This document shows positions 10,621-20,526 of a stretch of DNA of 64,000 nt, one piece after another. The stretch is from Marinicella sp. GTDB taxonomy: Bacteria > Pseudomonadota > Gammaproteobacteria > Xanthomonadales > Marinicellaceae. The translations under genes and the position numbers were made by a program. Below the pieces are notes generated by a model. It ran no database searches, was not told where the DNA came from, and saw only the letters and a list, made by a program, of their open reading frames with translations. Each line of letters begins with the position of its first letter. Position 1 is the first letter of the stretch. The stretch covers positions 1 through 64,000 of the forward strand of contig JANQRW010000059.1 in the NCBI GenBank assembly GCA_028284365.1, in the 5' to 3' direction.

Positions 10621-11178
10621 CTAGTAGTTAATAATTCCCTTGAGTATGATAGTCATATGTTCAAGAAACTCATCTCTTTGAGATTCCTCTAATAAAAGTC
10701 CTTTGCCTGCTGAGATTAAGCCAAAAGCCATACCTCTTGCATTTTCTTTTGCTGCGTAATCATTACGAACAAGAAAGTCTGCCAGCCGTGCTCTAAATCT
10801 AAGAGGCCAATCTTCAGGGGATGAATAAGTTGTTTTCAGAGTGTCCCTTAATATCTCAGCACCATGAGTCTTACTTACGATACCAACAGCTTCACCTATG
10901 AAGATATCAAAAACATTGATCAACGTTTGGAATGAATCACCAGTGTCATCCTCTAAAGTGATAAAAATATGACTGTACATCCCAGAAAGGTATGTGTTTA
11001 AAGTCCACTCATAACACTTTTCTTTGGTACCAAACTTTTTATAAATGGATTGACGAGTTACACCTATTGCACTTCCGATGTCTTCCATTGATGTCTTTTT
11101 AAATCCATATTGAGCAAAAGTAAGCATTAAGTCTTTTGCCTTAATATGTTCTTGATCAAGGTTGGCCTGATTTAACAC
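10621..11178 (-). CDS. TetR-family repressor, copy 2
   Basis: 185 residues, clearly paralogous to the TetR at 4648-5205. It has the same helix-turn-helix (YGFKKTSMEDIGSAIGVTRQSIYKKFG), the same DWPLRFRARLADFL block and the same GKGLLLEE segment. It lies upstream of, and on the same strand as, the RND efflux operon, but a terminator and a gap of more than 5 kb of coding sequence order show that it is transcribed separately. Its own upstream region has a candidate -35 TTGACA (reverse strand, near 11290) but neither of the two dyads seen at the shared promoters. It is the likely local regulator of the pump. Ligand unknown. Confidence 0.92.
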   Translation of the reverse strand: MLNQANLDQEHIKAKDLMLTFAQYGFKKTSMEDIGSAIGVTRQSIYKKFGTKEKCYEWTLNTYLSGMYSHIFITLEDDTGDSFQTLINVFDIFIGEAVGIVSKTHGAEILRDTLKTTYSSPEDWPLRFRARLADFLVRNDYAAKENARGMAFGLISAGKGLLLEESQRDEFLEHMTIILKGIINY

Positions 11179-11391
11179 TGATTTATACCTCTAAATTGCT
11201 GTGAGAATATGCATTGAAAATTGTTAGGAGGTCATTTGCATTTATCAACTCATAAGTTACGCATCGATAAAGTGAAGTTAACCTTCTTTTGTCAAATTAT
11301 ACTGTAGATGTAATTAATAGAAAACTCATCAATACATTCAGAACGACTTATCCAAGTATTTCTAGTAGTCAAGTGTTAGTTAATCGAACAC

Positions 11392-11424
11392 AAAAAAACC
11401 TGAAAAATTTTTCTTTCAGGTTTT
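11392..11424 (-). terminator. Rho-independent terminator of the RND operon
   Basis: On the reverse strand an ACCTGAAA/TTTCAGGT stem with an AT-rich loop is followed by seven uninterrupted T residues. It lies about 25 bp past the stop of the outer-membrane channel gene, which is last in the operon. Confidence 0.85.
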
Positions 11425-11447
11425 CTGAGATAAAGTTGAATACTGAA

Positions 11448-12893
11448 TTATTTACCACGAAGATTTTGATCCCATCCTCCACCTAATGCTTTATAGATCG
11501 ATATCAACTTAATAAACACTTCTGTATCGCTTGCAGCTAAGCGATCTTCTGCATCAAGCTGCGTTCTTTCAGCAATCAGTACATCAAGAAAACTGTCAGC
11601 ACCAAGTTCAAATCTCTTTCTAGCTAATTCAGTTGCTTTAGCGCTGGAAATAGCAGCTTGTTGAAGGCTTTCTCTTCTTAATTCTTCATGTGCAAAACTT
11701 TCAATATTTGAATCAATTTCTTCTAATGCCAAAAGAATAGTCTTTTCAAAGTTGGCATAGTTTTCATCAATTCTTGCATCGGCGGCAAGAATGTTTGCTT
11801 TAATACCTTTCCTATTAAATATTGACCAACTCAACGATGGAGCAATGTTGCCGGTATAAGACTTACTATTAGAAAGTTCAGAAAATGATAATGAATTAAA
11901 GCCGATACTACCTTGTAATGAAATTCTGGGATATAAATTTGCTACATTAACATTATATTGCTCAACAGATGATGCAAGCATCCTTTCAGCTATTAAGATA
12001 TCAGGTCTGCGTTTAATCAAGCTTTCCGAATCTCCAATTGATACTATTGGGGGTACTTTCGGAAGAGGCTTGAGTTCAGATAAAACATCTTCGAACTCAT
12101 TTGGGGTTCGACCGGTTAAGACACTTAATCTATTGATTGATAAATCGATAATTTCTCTTAATGGTGGCAATGAGGACTCGGTGAGCAATACTCTTGTTCT
12201 GGATCGTGCTATATCAAGATCTGTGCTTCTTCCGCCTTTCTCTAACCTATGAGTTAAATCCAGTGTCTTTCTTTGGTTATCCAAATTCTTTTTTGCTACA
12301 TTAAGTCGATGTTGTCCACCTCGTAGCTCAATATAAGCTCTTGCAACTTCTGCAGCTACAATGACGTAGGTGTATTGCAGTCTTGCTTCATCTGCTTGAA
12401 GTAAAGCCAATTGAGCATTAATTTGAGAATCTATCCTCCCAAAAAAATCTAACTCCCAACTTGAATCAAAACTGACTTCATAATTACTGATCGTTGAATC
12501 GGGTGATTTCCCGTTGATTCCATTTTCACTCAAATGTAGATCTGTAATCTGGGCCTCGAAGCTTGTTTTTGGAAATTTGTCACCTTTGAACCCATGATAA
12601 AGTGCCCTCGATGCACGTACATTAGATTGAGCTATTTTTATGTCTTTATTAAATCTTAGAGCATCATCTATCAGCCTTGACAATATGGGATCTTCTAATT
12701 CATGCCACCAATTTACAACTGGTTCAGCAGCACTGAATTTAGAATTAATGGAGTTTATAGTTCTTGCTTTAGTCCCACTTTCAGTAAATTCAATAATATT
12801 TGGTTTTTGATAGTCTTTACCAACCATGCATGAAGTTAAGGCCACCGCCATCAAAAAGTTCATGCCCATTTTTAATATCATTTTATGATTCAT
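11448..12893 (-). CDS. RND efflux outer-membrane channel lipoprotein (NodT/OprM type)
   Basis: About 481 residues from the chosen start. The N-terminus has a lipoprotein signal ending ALTSC, then the typical VGKDYQKP. Two repeated helical segments with family phrases (VNWWHELEDPILSRLIDDAL, RRPDILIAERML, FELGADSFLDVLIAERT) match TolC-like trimeric channels. I moved the start from the ORF track's 12950 to the ATG at 12893: it has GGAG at good spacing, begins a proper lipoprotein signal, and overlaps the pump gene by only 11 bp. It forms the outer-membrane exit of the tripartite pump. Confidence 0.93.
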   Translation of the reverse strand: MNHKMILKMGMNFLMAVALTSCMVGKDYQKPNIIEFTESGTKARTINSINSKFSAAEPVVNWWHELEDPILSRLIDDALRFNKDIKIAQSNVRASRALYHGFKGDKFPKTSFEAQITDLHLSENGINGKSPDSTISNYEVSFDSSWELDFFGRIDSQINAQLALLQADEARLQYTYVIVAAEVARAYIELRGGQHRLNVAKKNLDNQRKTLDLTHRLEKGGRSTDLDIARSRTRVLLTESSLPPLREIIDLSINRLSVLTGRTPNEFEDVLSELKPLPKVPPIVSIGDSESLIKRRPDILIAERMLASSVEQYNVNVANLYPRISLQGSIGFNSLSFSELSNSKSYTGNIAPSLSWSIFNRKGIKANILAADARIDENYANFEKTILLALEEIDSNIESFAHEELRRESLQQAAISSAKATELARKRFELGADSFLDVLIAERTQLDAEDRLAASDTEVFIKLISIYKALGGGWDQNLRGK

Positions 12894-15800
12894 GTTGTAT
12901 CTCCAAATTTGCTGATTCATAGCCTTTAGAACGCCTGAACAAACTTTCAAGTTTTCTTGCTAACACATAAAATACAGGGGTGAAAATAAGGCCGAAGAAT
13001 GTAACGCCCAACATCCCACTGAATACAGCAACTCCTAAAGCTTGTCTCATTTCAGCACCAGCTCCTTCTGCTATCACCAATGGAACAACACCAAGTATGA
13101 ATGCAAAAGATGTCATTAAAATAGGTCGTAAACGAAGTTTGGCTGCTTGTGCTACAGCTTGATTGATATCAACTCCTTGATCTTCTTTTTGTTTAGCTAC
13201 TTCTACAATTAAGATGGCATTTTTACTGGCCAAACCGACCAGTACGATTAAGCCAATTTGGGTCAAAATATTGTTATCCATTCCAGCCATCGAAACACCG
13301 GTTATCGCCGATAGTAAACACATTGGAACAATCAAGATAACAGCCAATGGCAAAGTCCAACTTTCATACAAAGCTGCTAACAGCAAGAATACAAAAACGA
13401 CCGCCATTGCAAATGCAACCAGACCAGTATTTCCTGCATTTTTTTGCTGGTAAGCCAATTCTGTCCATTCATATGAAATCCCATCTGGAAGGATTGAATC
13501 AGCCAATGTTTCCATAGTCTCAAGAGCCTCGCCAGTGCTGAATCCTGGTGTTGTGCTACCGATTAAATCTACAGCAGGATACAAGTTATACCTCGGGACT
13601 CTTGAGGGGCCGGCTTGATCCTTGAATACCGCAACTGATCCAAGTGGTACCATTTTCCCCTGATCATTTCTTACTTTGATTCTGCTGATGTCGTCATGAG
13701 TCATACGGAATGGAGCATCTGCTTGTGCTGTCACTCGATATGTCCTACCCAAAAAATTGAAATCATTAACAAATGCTGAGCCCAAATAAACTTCCAATGC
13801 CTCAAACACGTTTCCGGTTGGAACGCCTAACTTTTCCGCACGTTCCCTATCTATATCTAGATAAAGTTGTGGAGTATTCGTTTCAAAGAAACTAAACACA
13901 CTTGTGGTGGCAGGTTCTTGGTTAGCAGCGCTTGCCAAATCCCACATAGCTTTTTCTAAAGTTCTGAGTCCCTGACCCGTTCGGTCTTGTAGCATCATCT
14001 TAAAGCCTCCACCATTTCCAATGCCTGGAACAGGGGGGGGAGGAATCACAACGATGAAAGCTTCATCAACCGCAGCCATAATAGCTCTCATTTCAGAAAC
14101 TATGTCTTCAACATTTCTTCCCTTAGCTTCACGTATTTCAAAATCCTCCAACACTGGAAATATCGCAGCAGCATTTGAAGCATTGGTAAAAGTTGCACCT
14201 GAAAAACCAGTAAACGCAACAGCGGTAGAAACGCCATCAACCTCTAGTATCTTATCGGTAGCCATTTGCACAACCTGGTCGGTTCTTTCAAGAGATGCAC
14301 CAGAAGGAAGCTGAACGCCTACTATCACATAACCTTGATCCTGAGGAGGAATAAAACCTGTTGGGACTCGATTAAACTGCCATGCAGTTACCAGCATCAA
14401 TCCTACATATACCACAATGACCAGTCCGCCAAATTTGATTATTTTCGAGACGAACGAACTGTATTTTTCAGATATCCAGTCCATCCCTCTGTTGAATTTT
14501 TCAAAGAAAAATCTAACAGGACTTCTCCAAAAACTTAGTTTGTTATTCTTACTTTTTGTGTGTGGTTTAAAGATTAAGTTGGCTATTGATGGACTAAGTG
14601 TTAATGAAACCAATACTGAGATTGTTGTCGCCACCGCAATGGTAATACTGAACTGTTTGTAAAATTGACCAGATATGCCGTCAATAAATGCGGTTGGGAG
14701 AAAAACTGCGATCAATACAATTCCAATAGCTACCAGTGCTCCTCCTACTTCACTCATTGTCTCTCTGGCAGCTTTTCTTACAGGCATTCCCTTTGAAATC
14801 AATCTTTCCATATTCTCAACCACAACAATGGCATCATCGACAACAATACCAATTGCTAACACCAATCCAAATAAAGACAAGCTATTTAATGAATACCCAA
14901 GCATATTCATCACAGCAAAAGTTCCTATGAGTGAAACAGGAATAGCCAAGATAGGTACAATTGATGCACGCCAGTTTTGCAAAAATAAAACAATAACCAG
15001 CACCACAAGGGCGATTGCTTCATAAATTGTCAAAATCACTGCATCAATTGATTCTTCAACAAACTCTGTTGGGTTGTAAACAACCTTAAATTCCAAGTCC
15101 TGCGGAAAATTAGCTGATAGGTCCTCCATAGTTGAGATAATGGACTTTGCAGTTTCTACTGCATTAGAGCCTGGTCGCTGAAAAATTGGTAAAGCCACCG
15201 CTTTACTGTCTCCAAGGTAGCCTTTGGTTGAATAGCTTTCAGCTCCTAGTTCGATTCGGCTGATGTCTTTCAGTTTAACAATACGACCATCGTTTCCAGA
15301 CTTAACTACAATATCCCCGAATTCTTCTGGGTTAATCAGCCTACCTTGGGTTTGAATATTCAGTTCAAATGCATTTTGACTGCCAACTGGTGGCTGATTT
15401 AGCGTACCACTGGCCACTTGAACATTCTGGCTTCTCATGGCCCTGATGACATCTCCAGCAGTAAGGTCTAATGAAGCAATGAGATCTGGGTCTAGCCAAA
15501 CTCTCATTGAATACAAGCTGGCCCCGAAAAGGCCAATATTTCCTACTCCATCAATCCTTGCTAACGGATCTATGATCTGAAGGGCAGCATAGTTTGCAAT
15601 GTAAGTTTGATCATAAGTACCTTTTGGTGAAAACATATTCACCACTATCATTAAATCCGGAGAATTCTTGCGTGTAGTAACACCCAGCCGCCTCACAGGT
15701 TCAGGCAATCTAGCCTCAGCTATTGCGACTCGATTTTGAACAAGTACTTGCGCTTGATCAAGATCAGTCCCAAGCTTGAATGTAATGGTGATGGTCATTC

Positions 15801-16068
15801 GACCATTTCCTGTTGACTGTGAGAACATATACAACATGTCCTCTACACCATTGATTTGTTGTTCAAGTGGTGTTGCCACTGTTTTTGCCAAAACTTCTGC
15901 ATTGGCTCCTGGATAAACAGCTTCAACTTGAATAGTTGGTGGAACAACCTCTGGATATTGTGCAACAGGTAAGTTTCTATATGAGAGTGTACCTACAATG
16001 ATGGCTATAATAGAAAGAACCGACGCGAAAATAGGTCGATCAATAAAAAAGTGTGCTATTTTCATCAC
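12883..16068 (-). CDS. RND multidrug efflux permease (HAE1 family)
   Basis: 1061 residues, full length for the AcrB/MexB/MexF group. It expels hydrophobic compounds by proton antiport from the inner membrane and periplasm. N-terminal FFIDRPIFASVLSI begins TM1. The proton-relay pair Asp411-Asp412 is in GIVVDDAIVVVENME. Two halves, each with a large periplasmic loop, are present, and GPSRVPRYNLYPAV marks the second porter domain. It overlaps the adaptor gene by 4 bp (ATGA) and the channel gene by 11 bp, so translation is coupled. The substrate is unknown; the shared promoter suggests the same compound that induces the dehydrogenase cluster. Confidence 0.96.
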   Translation of the reverse strand: MMKIAHFFIDRPIFASVLSIIAIIVGTLSYRNLPVAQYPEVVPPTIQVEAVYPGANAEVLAKTVATPLEQQINGVEDMLYMFSQSTGNGRMTITITFKLGTDLDQAQVLVQNRVAIAEARLPEPVRRLGVTTRKNSPDLMIVVNMFSPKGTYDQTYIANYAALQIIDPLARIDGVGNIGLFGASLYSMRVWLDPDLIASLDLTAGDVIRAMRSQNVQVASGTLNQPPVGSQNAFELNIQTQGRLINPEEFGDIVVKSGNDGRIVKLKDISRIELGAESYSTKGYLGDSKAVALPIFQRPGSNAVETAKSIISTMEDLSANFPQDLEFKVVYNPTEFVEESIDAVILTIYEAIALVVLVIVLFLQNWRASIVPILAIPVSLIGTFAVMNMLGYSLNSLSLFGLVLAIGIVVDDAIVVVENMERLISKGMPVRKAARETMSEVGGALVAIGIVLIAVFLPTAFIDGISGQFYKQFSITIAVATTISVLVSLTLSPSIANLIFKPHTKSKNNKLSFWRSPVRFFFEKFNRGMDWISEKYSSFVSKIIKFGGLVIVVYVGLMLVTAWQFNRVPTGFIPPQDQGYVIVGVQLPSGASLERTDQVVQMATDKILEVDGVSTAVAFTGFSGATFTNASNAAAIFPVLEDFEIREAKGRNVEDIVSEMRAIMAAVDEAFIVVIPPPPVPGIGNGGGFKMMLQDRTGQGLRTLEKAMWDLASAANQEPATTSVFSFFETNTPQLYLDIDRERAEKLGVPTGNVFEALEVYLGSAFVNDFNFLGRTYRVTAQADAPFRMTHDDISRIKVRNDQGKMVPLGSVAVFKDQAGPSRVPRYNLYPAVDLIGSTTPGFSTGEALETMETLADSILPDGISYEWTELAYQQKNAGNTGLVAFAMAVVFVFLLLAALYESWTLPLAVILIVPMCLLSAITGVSMAGMDNNILTQIGLIVLVGLASKNAILIVEVAKQKEDQGVDINQAVAQAAKLRLRPILMTSFAFILGVVPLVIAEGAGAEMRQALGVAVFSGMLGVTFFGLIFTPVFYVLARKLESLFRRSKGYESANLEIQHES

Positions 16069-17225
16069 GCTTCTCCTGAATCTTCAGAGTTGATTTCTAA
16101 GCTTTCGAAAACTGGATTAACCCTCATGCCAGGTCTAATTTTTTGAAGGCCTTTAACGATAATATTGTCATTAGGGCTAAGTCCTGCATTGATTACACGC
16201 AATCTCTTATTGTGCAATCTACCTTGATCAATTACCTTCATTTCAACAATGTTTTCTTTGTTAACAACATATACAAATTTCCTGGATTGATCTGTGTTGA
16301 TTGCTTCATCTGGAATCAACAAAGCTTCAAAGTTCTCTCGGCCTATGAGTCTCGCGCGACCAAACATTCCAGGTGTGATTACTTCATCTTCATTTGAAAA
16401 TAGAACACGTCCTTGAATGGTTCCTGTACCACTGTCTAACCTGTTATCAACAAAGTCCATATGCCCTTCGTGAAGATATTCTTGCTCATCTTGAAGCTGA
16501 ACCAATACTTTGTTATTAGCAGTTCGAGAGCCTTCTCGCTCACCGGATTTATCTAGCCGAATGTATTTAAGTAATTCTCTTTCACCTGCTTCAAAATAAA
16601 AATGGATAGGATCAATTGAAACTACAGTTGTCAGCAAAGTGGCGTTAATCGCACCGCCAGTGACTAAATTGCCTACATTAACAAAATCTCTGCTTGCTCT
16701 TCCATCAATTGGAGATTTGACTTCAGTGAACTCTAAATCCAAAACTGCCTGATCTAATGTGGCTTTTGAAACCCTGAACTCTTGAATTCTTCTGTCCAGG
16801 TCTTCTTGAGAAATTGCTTTTGATTGTCTCAGGTTTTCTGCACGCTTAAGCTCTTTTGTCGCAAGTTCATGTTGTGCTTTGGCTCTTTCTACTATTATCT
16901 TAAAAGGACGTTGATCTATAACAAATAATGTGTCTCCTTTGTTAACTCGCTGGCCATCTTTGAATCTAATCTCTTGAAGATACCCACTGACACGAGAACG
17001 AATATTAACAGCCTCTACTGGTTGAAATCTACCGGTAAAATCATCCCATTCAGTGATCTCTTTAAGAATTGGGTTGGATACTTTAATGTTGATTGCAGGG
17101 GTGGGCAGCTTACCCTCTGTGGGTGTTCCTTGACATGCAACCAATAAAGCCATAATGGCAGTCGTTGTAAAGGCCTGCAATAATCGCCTGATAGCTTTGT
17201 TGTCTTTTCTCTTATTCATTTTCAT
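16065..17225 (-). CDS. RND periplasmic adaptor (membrane fusion) lipoprotein
   Basis: 386 residues. A basic N-terminus and hydrophobic segment end in the lipobox LLVAC. The barrel-sandwich/lipoyl halves (VSGYLQEIRFKDGQRVNKGD and VKSPIDGRASRDFVNVGNLV) flank a helical hairpin rich in Lys, Glu and Gln. The C-terminal membrane-proximal domain ends in LSPNDNIIVKGLQKIRPGMRV. It links pump and channel. First gene of the operon, behind GAGGT. The adjacent internal ATG (residue 3) is an equally possible start. Transcription starts from the dyad promoter at 17324-17424. Confidence 0.94.
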   Translation of the reverse strand: MKMNKRKDNKAIRRLLQAFTTTAIMALLVACQGTPTEGKLPTPAINIKVSNPILKEITEWDDFTGRFQPVEAVNIRSRVSGYLQEIRFKDGQRVNKGDTLFVIDQRPFKIIVERAKAQHELATKELKRAENLRQSKAISQEDLDRRIQEFRVSKATLDQAVLDLEFTEVKSPIDGRASRDFVNVGNLVTGGAINATLLTTVVSIDPIHFYFEAGERELLKYIRLDKSGEREGSRTANNKVLVQLQDEQEYLHEGHMDFVDNRLDSGTGTIQGRVLFSNEDEVITPGMFGRARLIGRENFEALLIPDEAINTDQSRKFVYVVNKENIVEMKVIDQGRLHNKRLRVINAGLSPNDNIIVKGLQKIRPGMRVNPVFESLEINSEDSGEA

Positions 17226-17323
17226 TTCTACCTCAAAAAATACAAATTGACTGATTTCATCTGTGCATTGGCTCGTATATAGAAATCCAATTAACAGTGA
17301 TGTTCTTCTGTGTTAGCGTTGAA

Positions 17324-17424
17324 TTTACATATAAATCAATATATGTAAACTTAATGCATGCAATTTTACCGATAAATTATCATAAGTCAATTTAAAGTTG
17401 ACAAATAATTAATAATATGTAAAC
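17324..17424 (-). promoter_or_regulatory. RND operon promoter sharing the dyad layout of the ADH promoter
   Basis: Read on the reverse strand: GTTTACATAT (17424-17415), then the dyad GTCAACTTTAAATTGAC (17402-17386) holding the -35 TTGACT, a 16-bp spacer, the -10 TAAAAT (17368-17363), and 35 bp after the dyad GTTTACATAT...TTATATGTAAA (9-bp arms 17324-17332 and 17341-17349) near +1. The alcohol-dehydrogenase promoter has the same parts at 36 bp. Because GTCAA-N7-TTGAC is symmetrical, it also offers a -35 to the divergent forward gene at 17506. Confidence 0.7.
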
Positions 17425-17505
17425 TAAAGGTAGGTTCTAAATAAGACAAATGTATCTGTTTAATTTTGAGCCATTAAATCTTTACAAACTATTAAACAGG
17501 AAAAA

Positions 17506-17721
17506 ATGATGAAAATATGTCAATACAAGCAACCAGAAAATAACCCTAATATTCATGGGTACATTGCAGCTGATGTTTTCTGTGATGAGTGCGCTCATAG
17601 AATGGAGCTTATGGGTGAGCAAAGCCCAATATTAACCAGTGAAGAATATTTATCTTCATGGGATGGAACTTGCGTTTTATGTAATAAAACCATGGACATG
17701 GAACAAGAGGAAAGGCTCTGA
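17506..17721 (+). CDS. Small CxxC zinc-ribbon-like protein
   Basis: 71 residues, not recognised as a named family. Two cysteine pairs, CDEC (26-29) and CVLC (56-59), are spaced as in zinc ribbons, with an extra Cys5. The protein is acidic and hydrophilic with no membrane segment, so it is probably a cytoplasmic metal-binding or adaptor protein. An AGGAAAA site lies before tandem ATG codons. It is transcribed away from the RND operon, sharing the dyad region, and is followed 61 bp later by the LpxR-like gene. Confidence 0.7.
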   Translation: MMKICQYKQPENNPNIHGYIAADVFCDECAHRMELMGEQSPILTSEEYLSSWDGTCVLCNKTMDMEQEERL

Positions 17722-17782
17722 GAAATTTTGCTGCATTCAACTAAATAAGTTCAATTTAACTTACTCAACTTATACCATTATT

Positions 17783-18781
17783 ATGAAATCAATAACTACA
17801 ACAAGCTTAATAGTATTAATAATATTGTCTGCGATCAACTTCTCTTCTTCAGCTGCAGAATATGACTGGGTTTCTACTACTTTAGATAATGATTTATTTG
17901 TTGGTACAGACAATGGGTACACAAATGGCATTTATGTTTCATTATTCGAAACAGGTCAAAAGGCAGGAGTCAAACCAGATAATGACTGGCTTGTTAATCC
18001 ACTCATTTGGTCTATGCCCGAGGTCAAGGGAAGATCTGTTATTAACTCATATATGTTTGGCCAAACAATGATTACTCCAAGTGACATCAATATTGTTGAT
18101 CCAGATCAAAATGAAATCCCTTATTCTGCGTTATTGGCAGTCAACAATAGTTATGTCACATATGACTCAAGTGTAGCGGATTTGGTTTCTACGACTGTAG
18201 GAATTGTTGGGCCGTTGGCATTGGGTGAGGAAACACAAAGTCTCATACATCGGATTATCGGTTCTGATGACCCTCAAGGGTGGGACACACAACTTGAAAA
18301 TGAATTGGTGTTTCAATTCTCAAGAGCCAGGTTATGGAGGACATGGGTTTCAGAAAACAAGAAATTTGATTTACTAGTAAAAGCTGAAACGAATCTCGGA
18401 ACAATTAGCAGTGACATAAATGCGGGGGCGACTTTCAGATATGGAAAAGGTTTAGATGATTCTTATGTAACATCAATTTATAGTAGTTCAAGAGTAATTA
18501 ATCCAAGTGCTATCAACCGAGGTTGGTATGTCTTCTCAAGAATCAGTTCTGGATACACATTCAATCAAATTTACACGGATGGCAATACATTCAGAAACAG
18601 TAGATCCATTGATTATGAGAAAGAGTTTGTTGAGCTAAGCCTTGGGTTTACCTACTCATGGGAAAAATATTCCATCTCATTCAGTGTAACGGATGCAAAT
18701 ATTTTACAAAGTGGTGTGGAAAAAGAAACGTTACAGAATCTTACACAATATGGATCACTTACATTTGCATGGAAATTATAA
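17783..18781 (+). CDS. LpxR-like outer-membrane lipid A deacylase (DUF2219)
   Basis: 332 residues from the chosen ATG. The ORF track's start at 17639 lies inside the preceding gene, while the ATG at 17783 opens a clean signal peptide ending near SSSAA. DNDLFVGTDNGYTNGIYVS (35-53) is the family's N-terminal active-site block with Asn-Asp. GQTMITPSDI and PYSALL follow, and His156 in LIHRIIG...PQGWDTQL matches the catalytic histidine region. The C-terminal strands end in FAWKL, a beta-barrel-type terminus. LpxR removes the 3'-acyloxyacyl group of lipid A. Beside an efflux pump it may adjust envelope permeability; that link is inference. Confidence 0.88.
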   Translation: MKSITTTSLIVLIILSAINFSSSAAEYDWVSTTLDNDLFVGTDNGYTNGIYVSLFETGQKAGVKPDNDWLVNPLIWSMPEVKGRSVINSYMFGQTMITPSDINIVDPDQNEIPYSALLAVNNSYVTYDSSVADLVSTTVGIVGPLALGEETQSLIHRIIGSDDPQGWDTQLENELVFQFSRARLWRTWVSENKKFDLLVKAETNLGTISSDINAGATFRYGKGLDDSYVTSIYSSSRVINPSAINRGWYVFSRISSGYTFNQIYTDGNTFRNSRSIDYEKEFVELSLGFTYSWEKYSISFSVTDANILQSGVEKETLQNLTQYGSLTFAWKL

Positions 18782-18786
18782 GAATT

Positions 18787-18818
18787 AAAAAAGCCCGATA
18801 AGAAATACGGGCTTTTTT
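18787..18818. terminator. Bidirectional rho-independent terminator
   Basis: AAAAAAGCCCG and CGGGCTTTTTT pair perfectly over 11 bp with a 10-nt loop, directly after the LpxR-like gene. The A and T flanks make it work in both directions; it would also stop the reverse nrdB transcript. The rest of 18819-19052 holds nothing I can name. Confidence 0.9.
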
Positions 18819-19052
18819 AAGATTTACCTTGTCTACATTAATTATCTAATTAACTGCAGGAACTTGATTTAAAGCTGATTGTTAGCTCAATCAACCTTAT
18901 ACCTATAAAAGTCATGTTTTTGTTAATTCTTCTCGATAATGAAAAAGTTAAATTCATTATTTAGTTCACAAAATTTCAACTTATTCGTTACAAAGTTTCA
19001 TTTTATGAGTCACTGAATTTCACATTTTAGTTTAACTAATGGGGGTAATAAA

Positions 19053-20267
19053 TCAATCCCAACTCAAGGCACCACCCGTCTGATACTCAGTAACCCTGGT
19101 TTCGAAGAAGTTCTTTTCTTTTCTTAGGTTTGATTGTTCATCGAGCCATGGCAGGGTGCATTCGGCGCCTGGGAAGGGTTCGTCGATGCCGAGTTGGCGG
19201 GCACGCCTGTTGGCGATGTAGCGGAACTGTTCGCTGTGGTCTTCAGCGGAGTAGCCGAGGATGGGGCGGCGCAGCAGGAATTTAGCGTAAGTTGATTCAG
19301 CGGCTTCTGACTCGTCCCACATTTCGCGGACTTTTGCTGGGTCGAGCTGGACGTTATTTTCCTCGATGATTTGTTTAACCACACGGATACCGAATGAGCA
19401 GTGCATCACTTCATCACGCATGATGTATTGTAACTGTTCGGCAGTGCCTTTCATCAGGCCACGTCTTTGTAGTGCGAAGATGGGGCTGAAGCCATTGTAG
19501 AACCAGCAGCCTTCGAAAATGGCACCAAAGAACATATAGGCCAGGACAAAATTCTCCAGCTCGTCTTTGTCGTTCAGGTCTATGTCCGGGCGCATCACAG
19601 AATTCAGGCGGCGGTTAGCGACTTGAATCTTTTGGTTGATCTCAGGGATCACGCGGTAGCGGTTGTAGATTTCACCTTGGTCCAGGCCAATGGTTTCAAT
19701 ACAGTGCTGGTATGTCCAGGTGTGTAAGGCTTCTTCATACACCTGACGTGCCTGATAAATCTGTAGTTCTGGTGCGGTCATTTTTTCCATCACCGCCAGG
19801 CCAATGTTGCGCATCGCCAGAATGTCCGAAGTGGTCAGGTATGACAACACGTTCTGGTAAACGTGTTTTTCATCATCTGTCAGGGTTTTGTTGTAATCAT
19901 GAACGTCTTGGGTCATGTTGATGTCCAAGGGTGTCCAGTGATTCTTGTTGGCGTTTAGGAAGAACTTCCACGCCCACGGGTATTTGAACGGAGCCAGTTG
20001 GTTCACATCGGTTAAACCGTTGATCACACGTTTGTCTTCGGCACGCACAGGTTCAACACCGCTCATTGCATTCTGATAGGTGTTTTCCGGCGTGACGTTA
20101 ATGGCAGCGGCTTCAGTTTCAACCGCAGCTGGTTTAACCGTGGTCTCAGTAACCGTTTCCTTTTTGGCAGCCGATTTCTCAGGGGCCGGCGGTACTGTCG
20201 ATTTGACTTGAGGCTTCTTTTCCTCTTGATTGTTACCGAGTCCGAGTGGATCGTCCCAATTCATCAT
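19053..20267 (-). CDS. nrdB: Ribonucleotide reductase class Ia, beta subunit
   Basis: 404 residues. It carries the diiron-tyrosyl radical that NrdA uses to reduce ribonucleotides. Metal ligands are seen as Asp148, Glu179 and His182 (QVYEEALHTWTY), then the Glu in FFGAIFEGCW and Glu/His in MRDEVMHCSF. Tyr186 is at the radical position (His+4). The first 60 residues are a low-complexity Ala/Lys/Thr/Glu/Pro extension not found in the E. coli protein. The sequence ends GGALSWD; its acidic/aromatic tail would dock to NrdA. It lies 297 bp after nrdA on the same strand. Confidence 0.96.
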   Translation of the reverse strand: MMNWDDPLGLGNNQEEKKPQVKSTVPPAPEKSAAKKETVTETTVKPAAVETEAAAINVTPENTYQNAMSGVEPVRAEDKRVINGLTDVNQLAPFKYPWAWKFFLNANKNHWTPLDINMTQDVHDYNKTLTDDEKHVYQNVLSYLTTSDILAMRNIGLAVMEKMTAPELQIYQARQVYEEALHTWTYQHCIETIGLDQGEIYNRYRVIPEINQKIQVANRRLNSVMRPDIDLNDKDELENFVLAYMFFGAIFEGCWFYNGFSPIFALQRRGLMKGTAEQLQYIMRDEVMHCSFGIRVVKQIIEENNVQLDPAKVREMWDESEAAESTYAKFLLRRPILGYSAEDHSEQFRYIANRRARQLGIDEPFPGAECTLPWLDEQSNLRKEKNFFETRVTEYQTGGALSWD

Positions 20268-20526
20268 GTTTACTACTCCGCGTATTGTAGAGAACCTTGC
20301 ACAGGTCGTGGATCATGTTAAAAACTTTGAAAACCAAATTTCTGTGATGGCCTTTCCTGCCTTGAAATTTTGCTTTTCAATTCTTTTTCCAAAGACCCTG
20401 ACTTATGTAGAGATCTCAAGTTGTTGTTTTTTTGGTGAGGTCCAAGGGTTTCACACCACTCTGCTGACACTCTCTATTTATTTTACCCAATTTACGATAC
20501 CTCATTCAAGGTTATTCGGGAAAGAT

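Noticed and set aside
13214-15025. Forward ORFs opposite the RND pump gene
   Set aside because: Shadows: Ala/Thr/Ile-rich antisense frames of membrane helices.
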